DNA of 64,000 nt from Modestobacter muralis (GTDB lineage: Bacteria; Actinomycetota; Actinomycetes; Mycobacteriales; Geodermatophilaceae). This document shows, piece after piece, positions 45,489 through 53,707 of the stretch. The first letter of the stretch is position 1; each line of letters begins with the position of its first letter. The position numbers and the translations under genes were made by a program. Under the pieces are notes generated by a model. It ran no database searches. It was given only the letters and a program-made list of their open reading frames with translations, and had not been told where the DNA came from. The DNA lies in the NCBI RefSeq assembly GCF_010682105.1, contig NZ_JAAGWH010000017.1, positions 28,059-92,058 of the forward strand, in the 5' to 3' direction.

Positions 45489-45515
45489 CTGGCACTCCAG
45501 CGGTCCGAGTGCCAG
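45489..45515. promoter_or_regulatory. CIRCE operator
   Basis: CTGGCACTC, nine bases, GAGTGCCAG: a perfect dyad with the CIRCE spacing, one base from the classical TTAGCACTC core. It should mediate autoregulation of hrcA-dnaJ. Confidence 0.88.
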
Positions 45516-45611
45516 CATACGGCGGCCCGGCCCGACCGTCGTCCGGCTCACGAGGTGACGAGCCCGCCCGGGATGGGATCGGTCCCGCAAGAGGGCCCCG
45601 GCGGCCGCGCG

Positions 45612-45635
45612 GCGAATCACACTACTGTGATTCGC
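45612..45635. promoter_or_regulatory. Perfect 24-bp palindrome over a -10 box
   Basis: GCGAATCACA, CTAC, TGTGATTCGC. It is AT-rich for this genome. The -10-like TACTGT (45623-45628) is inside it, so a bound protein would block the gene starting at 45686. TCACA-N4-TGTGA resembles but does not equal a CRP site. Confidence 0.6.
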
Positions 45636-45685
45636 AGTCGACGGGCCCTCCAGCAGCAGGGGCCCGGGGAGCGGGAGGCTCAGCC

Positions 45686-46021
45686 CTGATCTTCAAGGCG
45701 GTTCGGGACGGACGCCCCTACCCCGACCACAACTTCTCGACCAAGGACTGGGCGATGATCCCGCCGCGCCAGATCCGGCTGGACACCCTGGTCACCACCA
45801 AGCGCGAGCTGGCCCTCGACGCGCTGCTGGCCGACGACTCGACCTTCTACGGCGACCTGTTCCCGCACGCGGTGCAGTGGCACGGCGAGACCTACCTCGA
45901 GGACGGCGTCCACCGGGCGCTGCGCGCGGCCCTGCAGCAGCGCAACGTCATCCACGTGCGGGTGCTCGACCTCGACGCGCTCATGCCCGCCGACCAGGAC
46001 ACCACCGCCGACGCCCCCTGA
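45686..46021 (+). CDS. Conserved actinobacterial ParB-like/VapB-annotated protein, CTG start
   Basis: 111 residues. The blocks IFKAVRDGRPYPDH, IPPRQIRLDTLVTTKRELAL and DGVHRALRAALQQRN belong to a small protein widespread in Actinobacteria, often named VapB-family antitoxin though no toxin is beside it. CTG 45686 is the likely start: a GGGAGG site lies seven bases before it, and the encoded residues begin at the conserved LIFKAV. No ATG, GTG or TTG is suitably placed. Function not established; expression is probably controlled at the palindrome 50 bases upstream. Confidence 0.75.
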   Translation: MIFKAVRDGRPYPDHNFSTKDWAMIPPRQIRLDTLVTTKRELALDALLADDSTFYGDLFPHAVQWHGETYLEDGVHRALRAALQQRNVIHVRVLDLDALMPADQDTTADAP

Positions 46022-46032
46022 CGCCCCCGGCT

Positions 46033-46098
46033 CGGCCCTCTCGCAGGGGCCCACCGCGAGCGCAGCGAGGAGCGGGGGGCGAGAGGGTCCTTCCTCAA
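46033..46098. repeat. Intergenic repeat, family B copy 1
   Basis: CGGCCCTCTCGCAGGGGCCC ... GGGCGAGAGGGTCCTTCCTC. It fills the gap between convergent genes and contains the response regulator stop (46095-46097). The outer arms GGCCCTCTCGC/GCGAGAGGGTCC form a hairpin that can terminate both genes. Confidence 0.65.
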
Positions 46099-46703
46099 AG
46101 CCAGCCCTTGTCCGCGGCGACCCGGGCGGCCTCCACCCGGGTGCGGGCGCCGGTCTTGCCGATCGCGGCGGACAGGTAGTTGCGCACCGTCCCCTCGGAG
46201 AGGAACAGCCGCCCGGCGATGTCGGCGACCGTCGCGCCGTCGGCGGCGGCGCGCAGGACGTCGGCCTCCCGGCCCGACAGCGGGGTCGCCCCCAGTGCCA
46301 GCGCGGCGGCGGCCAGGTCGCGGTCGATCACCCGCTCCCCGGCCACCACCGCCCGGATCGCCCGCGCGAGCTCGGCCACGGGTGCGTCCTTGACCAGGAA
46401 GCCGGCCGCGCCGACCTCCATCGCCCGGCGCAGGAACCCCGGGCGGCCGAAGGTGGTGAGGACGACGGCCCGCACGCCCGGCAGCTGCGCGGCCAGCTCG
46501 CGGGCGGCCTCGATGCCGTCCTGCCCGGGCATCTCGATGTCCAGCAGCGCGACGTCGGGCCGGTGCTCGTGCGCCGCGGCCAGCACCAGGTCGCCCCGGC
46601 CGACCTCGGCCACCACCTCGATGTCGGGCTCGAGCTCCAGCAGCGCCCGCAGCGCCCCGCGCACCAGGGTCTGGTCCTCGGCCAACAGCACCCGGATCGT
46701 CAC
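46095..46703 (-). CDS. NarL/FixJ-type response regulator of ABC exporter operon
   Basis: 202 residues. Receiver: VLLAEDQTLVRGAL, phospho-acceptor in VALLDIEMPGQDG, FLVKDAPV Lys. LuxR-type helix-turn-helix: LSGREADVLRAAADGATVAD then GTVRNYLSAAIGK. GTG 46703 lies at the end of a 41-bp tandem repeat and overlaps the stop of the last micro-ORF. Last gene of the ABC-permease-kinase-regulator operon. Confidence 0.92.
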   Translation of the reverse strand: MTIRVLLAEDQTLVRGALRALLELEPDIEVVAEVGRGDLVLAAAHEHRPDVALLDIEMPGQDGIEAARELAAQLPGVRAVVLTTFGRPGFLRRAMEVGAAGFLVKDAPVAELARAIRAVVAGERVIDRDLAAAALALGATPLSGREADVLRAAADGATVADIAGRLFLSEGTVRNYLSAAIGKTGARTRVEAARVAADKGWL

Positions 46704-46744
46704 GCGTCCACGGTCCCCGACGTCAGCGACACCCGGATCGTCAT
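46700..46744 (-). CDS. Coupled 14-residue micro-ORF 3
   Basis: MTIRVSLTSGTVDA from ATG 46744. Its TGA overlaps the GTG of the response regulator, so the chain is unbroken from kinase to regulator. Confidence 0.5.
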   Translation of the reverse strand: MTIRVSLTSGTVDA

Positions 46745-46785
46745 GCGTCCACGGTCCCGGACGTCAGCGGCACGCGGATCGTCAC
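46741..46785 (-). CDS. Coupled 14-residue micro-ORF 2
   Basis: MTIRVPLTSGTVDA from GTG 46785. Start and stop both lie in four-base overlaps (GTGA before, ATGA after). Confidence 0.5.
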   Translation of the reverse strand: MTIRVPLTSGTVDA

Positions 46786-46826
46786 GCGTGCACGGTCGCA
46801 GACCTCAGCGGCACCCGGATCGTCAT
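46782..46826 (-). CDS. Coupled 14-residue micro-ORF 1
   Basis: MTIRVPLRSATVHA. ATG 46826 overlaps the kinase stop (ATGA); its TGA overlaps the next GTG. Created by tandem duplication of the junction. May be translated by reinitiation; probably a relay rather than a functional peptide. Confidence 0.5.
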   Translation of the reverse strand: MTIRVPLRSATVHA

Positions 46827-48016
46827 GCGTCCACCGTCGCAGACGTCAGCGGCACCGACGCGCGGAGCCGGTAGCCGCCGTCGTCCCCGGGTCCGGCGAC
46901 CAGCTCACCGCCCAGCGCGCCCACCCGCTCGCGCAGCCCGGCCAGCCCCGAGCCGGGCGACGTCCCCAGCACGGTCACCCCGGGCACTCCCCCGCGGCCG
47001 TCGTCGGTGACCGTGAGCACCGCCCGGCCGCCGTCCTCGGTCAGCGCGACGGTGACCTGCCCGGCGCCGCTGTGCCGCAGCACGTTGGTGGTGGCCTCGC
47101 GCACCACCCAACCCAGCGCGGCGTCGGTACCGACCGGCAGCACCGGGACCCGGTCGGGCAGCCGCACCGTGATGCCCGCGCCGGTCAGCGCCGCCCGCGC
47201 CTCGGCCAGAGCCTGCCCGCAGGTCACCTGCCGGTAGCCGCTGACCGCCTCGCGCACCTCGGCCAGCGCCTGGCGGGCGGCGTCCTCGACGTCGGCCATC
47301 TCCGCGCCCGCCCGGACCGGGTCGACCAGGGCAAGCCGCCGGGCCAGCTCGCTCTTGAGCGCGATCAGCGACAGCGAGTGCCCGAGCAGGTCGTGCAGGT
47401 CCCGGGCGAAGCGCAGCCGCTCCTCGGCGACGGCGTGCCGGGCCAGCTCCTCACGTGCCTGCTGCAGCTCGCGGTTGACGGTCATCAGGTACCCGGTGCC
47501 GCGGATGCCGAAGGCGGTGAGCAGGCAGATGGGCGGCAGGAACAGCAGCCCGGAGTCCTCGTCGGCCAGGATGACCGCCAGGCACAGCAGGGCTGCGGCG
47601 ACCACCGCCGGCCAGACCCACCGCCACGGCAGGGCGGCGGCGGCCGCGGCGGAGACGTAGATCATCAGTCCCGACCAGTTCGCCCCGAACCCCCCGGCCA
47701 GGGCGGCGGCGAGCACCACCATCACCACGAAGTCCGCCCGCAGCGCCCGCGGCCGGCCGAGCTGCCCCATCACCCGCAGGTAGACGAGCGTGAAGGCGAG
47801 CAGCCCGATCGCGCCGGCCCACCGGGCGGGCGCCGGCCGGTCGGTGGTCACCAGGTCGCTGACCGGGAACCACTGGAACAGCAGCCACGGCACGGCCCAG
47901 ATCGCCTGCCCCCACCGGGTCGACCGGTCCACCCGCCGGACGCTCCCGCCCGTCGGCCCCGCTGCAGGGAGCCCGCCGCGAGCCTGCGGGTGGTGGGCGG
48001 TCGTGGGGTCCTCCAT
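46823..48016 (-). CDS. Histidine kinase, HisKA_3 type, membrane-bound
   Basis: 397 residues. About five or six membrane helices in residues 35-165 form the sensor, with little outside loop, as in DesK/LiaS-like kinases. Phospho-acceptor His in RFARDLHDLLGHSLSLIALK; ATPase motifs WVVREATTNVLRHSGAG and TVTDDGRGGVPG. The first ~20 residues (EDPTTAHHPQARGGLPAAG) are encoded by a family B repeat copy. The ATG shares a base with the permease stop. It likely senses membrane or drug stress and controls the exporter. Confidence 0.9.
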   Translation of the reverse strand: MEDPTTAHHPQARGGLPAAGPTGGSVRRVDRSTRWGQAIWAVPWLLFQWFPVSDLVTTDRPAPARWAGAIGLLAFTLVYLRVMGQLGRPRALRADFVVMVVLAAALAGGFGANWSGLMIYVSAAAAAALPWRWVWPAVVAAALLCLAVILADEDSGLLFLPPICLLTAFGIRGTGYLMTVNRELQQAREELARHAVAEERLRFARDLHDLLGHSLSLIALKSELARRLALVDPVRAGAEMADVEDAARQALAEVREAVSGYRQVTCGQALAEARAALTGAGITVRLPDRVPVLPVGTDAALGWVVREATTNVLRHSGAGQVTVALTEDGGRAVLTVTDDGRGGVPGVTVLGTSPGSGLAGLRERVGALGGELVAGPGDDGGYRLRASVPLTSATVDA

Positions 48017-48019
48017 CAG
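47954..48019. repeat. Family B repeat copy inside the kinase 5' end
   Basis: CGGCCCCGCTGCAGGGAGCC then CGCCGCGAGCCTGCGG matches the copy at 51660 nearly base for base. It spans the permease stop and the kinase ATG, so the repeat provides the kinase start codon and N-terminus. Confidence 0.65.
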
Positions 48020-48762
48020 CCGGCGACCGCGTGCAGCGGACGACGCCGGACGACGGCCACGGCGGCGGTGCAGAAGACGGCGGTGAAGGCGAGCAGCACC
48101 AGCACCGCCTGCGCGGAGGGGGCGTTCCCGGAGACGACGTCCCGGCCCAGCTGGGCGTACCAGTAGGAGGGCATCGCGTGCGCCAGCGCGACCAGCCCGC
48201 CGGGCAGGATCTCGACCGGCCACCACAGCCCGCCCAGTGCCGCCAACGCCGTCCCGGCGATGCCCATCGCCGCCCCCGCGGCCTGGGAGTCCAGGGCGAT
48301 GCCCAGCCCGATGCCGAGCGCGACGAAGACCACCGAGCCGGCCCACAGGACGCCGATCAACGCCAGCCAGCTGCCCAGCCCCAGCTCGACGCCGTTGACG
48401 AACCGCCCGACCAGCGCCACCACCACCAGGCTGGGCAGCACCAGCAGGGCGCCCACGGCGACGTCGACGGTGAGCGCGGTGCCCGACGGGACAGGCGTGA
48501 CCCGCAGCTGGCGCAGCCAGCCGGTGGAGCGGTCGAAGGCCAGCCGGATGGTCGCGCCCAGGGCCGCGCCGATGGCGCCGTAGCTCATCATCGAGACCAT
48601 GTAGAGCTCGGCGTAGTCGGCCTGCCCGCCGTCGGCGGTGGCCTGGGCGCCGAACACCTGGGTGAACAGGACCGTGAACAGCGCCGGCAGCACGATGGTG
48701 AAGAACACGTACTGCCGGTTGCGGCCCACCCGGCGCAGCTGGAACAGCAGCAGGTCGGTCAT
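48016..48762 (-). CDS. ABC-2 type exporter permease
   Basis: 248 residues with six membrane spans. LLFQLRRVGRNRQYVFFTIV then LPALFTVLFTQVFG at the N-terminus and LRQLRVTPVPSGTALTVDV in the middle are typical ABC-2 permease blocks. It partners the ATPase whose stop overlaps its ATG. Cargo unknown; drugs or lipids are usual for this class. Confidence 0.9.
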   Translation of the reverse strand: MTDLLLFQLRRVGRNRQYVFFTIVLPALFTVLFTQVFGAQATADGGQADYAELYMVSMMSYGAIGAALGATIRLAFDRSTGWLRQLRVTPVPSGTALTVDVAVGALLVLPSLVVVALVGRFVNGVELGLGSWLALIGVLWAGSVVFVALGIGLGIALDSQAAGAAMGIAGTALAALGGLWWPVEILPGGLVALAHAMPSYWYAQLGRDVVSGNAPSAQAVLVLLAFTAVFCTAAVAVVRRRPLHAVAG

Positions 48763-49697
48763 CGGGTGCTCCGCTCGTCGACGGTCCTGGTGGTCGGGTG
48801 CTGGGTGGTGGTGTGCTGGGTGGTCAGGTGCAGGAAGGCCTGTTCGAGGGTGGCGCCGCGCACCTCGAGGCCGGGCAGGGAGGCGCGGTCGGCCAGCAGG
48901 GCGCGCAACGTGCTCTCCGCGTCGGAGGTCGCCAGTTCCACCAGCTCACCCACCCCGCCGACGGCGGTGACCCCCGGCAGCCCGGTCAGCCCGTCGCGCG
49001 ACCCCGGGCAGCGGAACGAGACGGTGCGGCCGGCGACGCGTGACTTGATCGCGGCGGCGGACCCGTCGGCGACCACCCGGCCGGCGTCGACGACCACCAC
49101 CCGGTCGGCGACCGCGTCGGCCTCGTCCAGGTGGTGGGTGGCGAAGACGACGGTGTGCCCGCGGTCGGCCAGGCCGCGCATCGTGGTCCAGAAGGCCTGC
49201 CGCCCCTCGACGTCCATGGCCGAGGTGGGCTCGTCGAGCACCAGCAGCGGCGGGGCACCGGCCAGGGCGAGCGCCAGCAGCACCCGCTGCCGCTGACCGC
49301 CGGACAGGGCGTCGACCCCGCGGCCGAGGAGGCCCTCGATGCCGGCGGTGGCCAGCAGGTCCTCCAGCGGCCACGGATCGGCATACCGCCGGCGGACCAG
49401 GGTCAGCACCTCACCGACCTTCGTCTCACTGGGCAGGCCACCGTGCTGCAGCATCGCCCCGACCCCGCCGGAGCGGATGGCGTCGGCCGGCGCCCGGCCC
49501 AGCAGCCGGACGTGTCCGGCGGCCGGGCGGAACAGGCCGAGCGTGGCGTTGAGGACCGAGGACTTGCCGGCCCCGTTGGAGCCGAGGAGGGCGACGGTCT
49601 GCCCACGCGGGACGTGCAGGTCGAGCGCGTCGACGGCCACGGTGGCGCCGTAGCGGACGGTCAGCCCCTCGACGTCGAGGGCCGGGTTCTCGGGCAT
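48759..49697 (-). CDS. ABC exporter ATP-binding protein (BcrA/DrrA type)
   Basis: 312 residues. Walker A GSNGAGKSSVL, signature LSGGQRQRVLLALAL, Walker B LLVLDEPTSAMDVEG, and the His-loop VVFATHHLDEAD. A C-terminal extension typical of DrrA-like exporters ends in a Thr/Gln/His-rich tail with an internal TTQH repeat. ATG 49697 is used; an upstream frame to 49751 is possible. First gene of the exporter/two-component operon, preceded by an 18-bp dyad. Confidence 0.9.
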   Translation of the reverse strand: MPENPALDVEGLTVRYGATVAVDALDLHVPRGQTVALLGSNGAGKSSVLNATLGLFRPAAGHVRLLGRAPADAIRSGGVGAMLQHGGLPSETKVGEVLTLVRRRYADPWPLEDLLATAGIEGLLGRGVDALSGGQRQRVLLALALAGAPPLLVLDEPTSAMDVEGRQAFWTTMRGLADRGHTVVFATHHLDEADAVADRVVVVDAGRVVADGSAAAIKSRVAGRTVSFRCPGSRDGLTGLPGVTAVGGVGELVELATSDAESTLRALLADRASLPGLEVRGATLEQAFLHLTTQHTTTQHPTTRTVDERSTR

Positions 49698-49754
49698 GCG
49701 GTCAGCCTGCGGGAGCGGACCTGCCGGGCGGTAGTGCCGGACGTCGTCCACAGC

Positions 49755-49772
49755 GTCTGACGGATGTCAGAC
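49755..49772. promoter_or_regulatory. Operator candidate for exporter operon
   Basis: GTCTGAC, GGAT, GTCAGAC: a perfect 7-bp dyad of the TGAC-N4-GTCA type bound by NarL/DesR-family regulators. It lies 58 bases before the ATPase ATG and 31 bases before recQ. Confidence 0.55.
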
Positions 49773-49802
49773 GAGGGCCCGGCACCCGCCTACGCTCGCG
49801 GT

Positions 49803-51641
<1,839 letters not shown>

Positions 51642-51659
51642 CGGCCCCCGCCCCGGCCA

Positions 51660-51722
51660 CGGCCCCGCTGCAGGGGCCCGCCGTGAGCCTGCGAGGGGCA
51701 GGGGGCAGCGGTGCTTCCTCAG
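51660..51722. repeat. Intergenic repeat, family B copy 3
   Basis: CGGCCCCGCTGCAGGGGCCC ... GGCAGCGGTGCTTCCTC. It lies between convergent recQ and hemW and includes the hemW stop (51719-51721). Arms CCGCTGC/GCAGCGG make a terminator-like hairpin. Confidence 0.65.
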
Positions 51723-52951
51723 TCGGTGAGGTCGCGGACGACGGCGTCGGCGAGCAGCCGGCCGCGGTCGGTGAGGACGGCGAGCCCGGCCTCGTGCGGC
51801 GCCGCCTCCAGCAGCCCACGGACGACGGCCTCGGCGGCCCGCGCCTGCCCCGCCGCCGACAGGGCCGCCAACGGCAGCCCGTCGCGCAGCCGCAGCCCGA
51901 GCATCACCCGCTCCAGCGCCTGGTCGTCGGGGCTGAGGAGCTCGGTGTCGGCGGCCGGGTGCAGACCGGCGGCGATCCGGTCGGCGTAGGCGGCCGGGTG
52001 CTTGACGTTCCACCAGCGCAGCCCGCCGACGTGGGAGTGCGCGCCCGGGCCGATCCCCCACCAGTTGGCGTTGGCCCAGTACAGCTCGTTGTGCCGGCAG
52101 CGGGCGGCGCGGTCGCGGGCCCAGTTGGACACCTCGTACCAGCCGAGCCCCGCACCGCCGAAGGCCTGGTCGGCCATCTCGTACCGGTCGGCCAGCACGT
52201 CGTCGTCGGGCATGGGCAGCTCGCCCTTGGCGACCCGGCGGGCCAGCCGGGTGCCCTGCTCGACGATGAGGGCGTAGGCGCTCACGTGGTCGACGGGTGC
52301 GGCCAGCACGGCGTCGACCGAGGCCTGCCAGTCGGCGTCGGACTCCCCCGGTGCGCCGTAAATGAGGTCCAGGTTGACGTGCTCGAAGCCGGCGGCCCGG
52401 GCCTCGTGCGCCGCCTGCACCGCGCGCCCGGGGGTGTGCCGGCGGTCCAGGACGGCGAGCACGTGCTCGGCTGCGGACTGCATGCCCAGGCTGATCCGGG
52501 TGAAGCCGCCCGCACGCAGGGTGGCCAGCGACTCCGGCGTCACCGACTCGGGGTTGGCCTCGGTGGTGACCTCGACGTCGGTAGCGACCGGGAAGAGCTC
52601 GCGGACGGCGTCCATCACCGCGACCAGGTCGTGGGCGGGCAGCAGCGTGGGAGTGCCGCCGCCGACGAACACGGTCTGCACCGCGGGCAGGTCCGGGCCC
52701 AGCACCTGCGCGGCCAGCCGCAGCTCGGCGATCGCCGTCCCGGCGTACTCGCTGCGGTTGGCGCCGGGGCCCAGCTCGTCGGACGTGTAGGTGTTGAAGT
52801 CGCAGTAGCCGCAGCGGGTCGCGCAGAACGGCACGTGCACGTAGAGGCCGAAGGGCGTCGTCCGCAGGCCCGCGCGCGCCGACGCCGGGAGCATCGAAGG
52901 GTCGGCCGGCAGGGCGGGGGTCTGGCCGAGGAGCGGCAGGGTGGTGGTCAT
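51719..52951 (-). CDS. hemW: Heme chaperone HemW (radical SAM)
   Basis: 410 residues. Radical SAM cluster motif CATRCGYCDF, SAM-binding FVGGGTPT and EANPES. RHNELYWANANWWGIGPG is the HemW-type H-N-x-x-Y-W motif that separates it from true HemN. It inserts heme into respiratory proteins. ATG 52951. Conserved neighbour of lepA and hrcA. Confidence 0.92.
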   Translation of the reverse strand: MTTTLPLLGQTPALPADPSMLPASARAGLRTTPFGLYVHVPFCATRCGYCDFNTYTSDELGPGANRSEYAGTAIAELRLAAQVLGPDLPAVQTVFVGGGTPTLLPAHDLVAVMDAVRELFPVATDVEVTTEANPESVTPESLATLRAGGFTRISLGMQSAAEHVLAVLDRRHTPGRAVQAAHEARAAGFEHVNLDLIYGAPGESDADWQASVDAVLAAPVDHVSAYALIVEQGTRLARRVAKGELPMPDDDVLADRYEMADQAFGGAGLGWYEVSNWARDRAARCRHNELYWANANWWGIGPGAHSHVGGLRWWNVKHPAAYADRIAAGLHPAADTELLSPDDQALERVMLGLRLRDGLPLAALSAAGQARAAEAVVRGLLEAAPHEAGLAVLTDRGRLLADAVVRDLTD

Positions 52952-53027
52952 CGCTGGTCCCAGTGTGACCGCCCGCGGCAACCCACCGACGCTGCGCGGC
53001 GGGTGACCTCCACAACGGTGCTCTGCC

Positions 53028-53072
53028 GACGCTTGTGCTCTGCTCCCTCGGAGGGAGCAGAGCACAAGCGTC
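53028..53072. repeat. Perfect 45-bp palindrome
   Basis: 22-bp perfect arms around a single G: GACGCTTGTGCTCTGCTC ... GAGCAGAGCACAAGCGTC. It lies 77 bases upstream of hemW and 46 bases upstream of the small gene at 53118, not between convergent stops. Confidence 0.8.
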
Positions 53073-53117
53073 CGCGGACCCCTTGCCGCCTGCTGATCAG
53101 CACTCCACGCTGGGCGG

Positions 53118-53276
53118 ATGACCGATCCGGAGGACCCGCGGGCGCAGTACCGGCAGCTCCCTGAGCGCGTCCAGCCCGAGGAGGTCGTGGAGACCTCGGA
53201 CGCCGACCCGCGGGTGGTCGTGGACCCTCCGGTGCCGGAGGCCTGGCGGTCGGCGCTGTTCGGCCCCACGACCTGA
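53118..53276 (+). CDS. Small acidic protein, 52 residues
   Basis: ATG 53118 to TGA 53276. TDPEDPRAQYRQLPERVQPE, then EVVETSDADPRVVVDPPVPE and AWRSALFG. Acidic, proline-rich, with codon use of a real gene. No known family; short forms of this kind (PEEVV ... DPPVPE) recur in actinobacteria. It converges on the PH-domain gene with eight bases between. Confidence 0.65.
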   Translation: MTDPEDPRAQYRQLPERVQPEEVVETSDADPRVVVDPPVPEAWRSALFGPTT

Positions 53277-53284
53277 CCCAGAGG

Positions 53285-53659
53285 TCAGAGCACGTAGGTG
53301 GCGATCATCTGGCCGAGCTGGCGGATGTCGGCACTGCCCTTGAACTCCAGCCGGACCTTGCCCAACCCGCTGAACCAGAGGTCGAGCTCGGCGTCGAGGT
53401 CGAAGGTGCCGGCGGTCTCGATCGAGAACGCCTGGACCTTGCTGTAGGGCAGGGAGGTGAAGTCCCGCTTCTTGCCGGTGATGCCCTGCACGTTGACCGC
53501 GATGAGCCGCTTGTCGGTGAAGACGACGAAGTCGCGCACCGCCTTGAAGGTCGCGACGAACTGCTCGCCGGGCACGAGCAGCGGTGCGACGGCCGGCGCG
53601 ATCTCGTCGGGCTTGCACGGGCTGAGCTTGAACACGGAACCGTTCGAGAAGTCGATCAC
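53285..53659 (-). CDS. Bacterial PH-domain protein
   Basis: 124 residues. LLVPGEQFVATFKAVRDFVV then FTDKRLIAVNVQGITGKKRD and SKVQAFSIETAGTFDLDAEL fit the PH_8/bPH_1 fold. No membrane span. This small soluble protein class is common in many bacteria; function unknown. ATG 53659. Confidence 0.85.
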   Translation of the reverse strand: MIDFSNGSVFKLSPCKPDEIAPAVAPLLVPGEQFVATFKAVRDFVVFTDKRLIAVNVQGITGKKRDFTSLPYSKVQAFSIETAGTFDLDAELDLWFSGLGKVRLEFKGSADIRQLGQMIATYVL

Positions 53660-53707
53660 CGCGTCACCATAGGGACGAGACCGTCCGGAACAGCGCTCCC
53701 ACGCCGG

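Larger units (their letters stand above)
46689..46852 (-). repeat. Four-copy 41-bp tandem repeat at kinase/regulator junction
   Basis: Units begin at 46689, 46730, 46771 and 46812; spacing is exactly 41. Each carries the end of the kinase (PLTSxTVDA stop) and the start of the regulator (MTIRV). Copies differ at a few positions, so this is not a fresh assembly slip. Confidence 0.95.

Noticed and set aside
46689..46852. Possible CRISPR-like array
   Set aside because: The 41-bp units are directly adjacent with no spacers, and they encode the gene junction.
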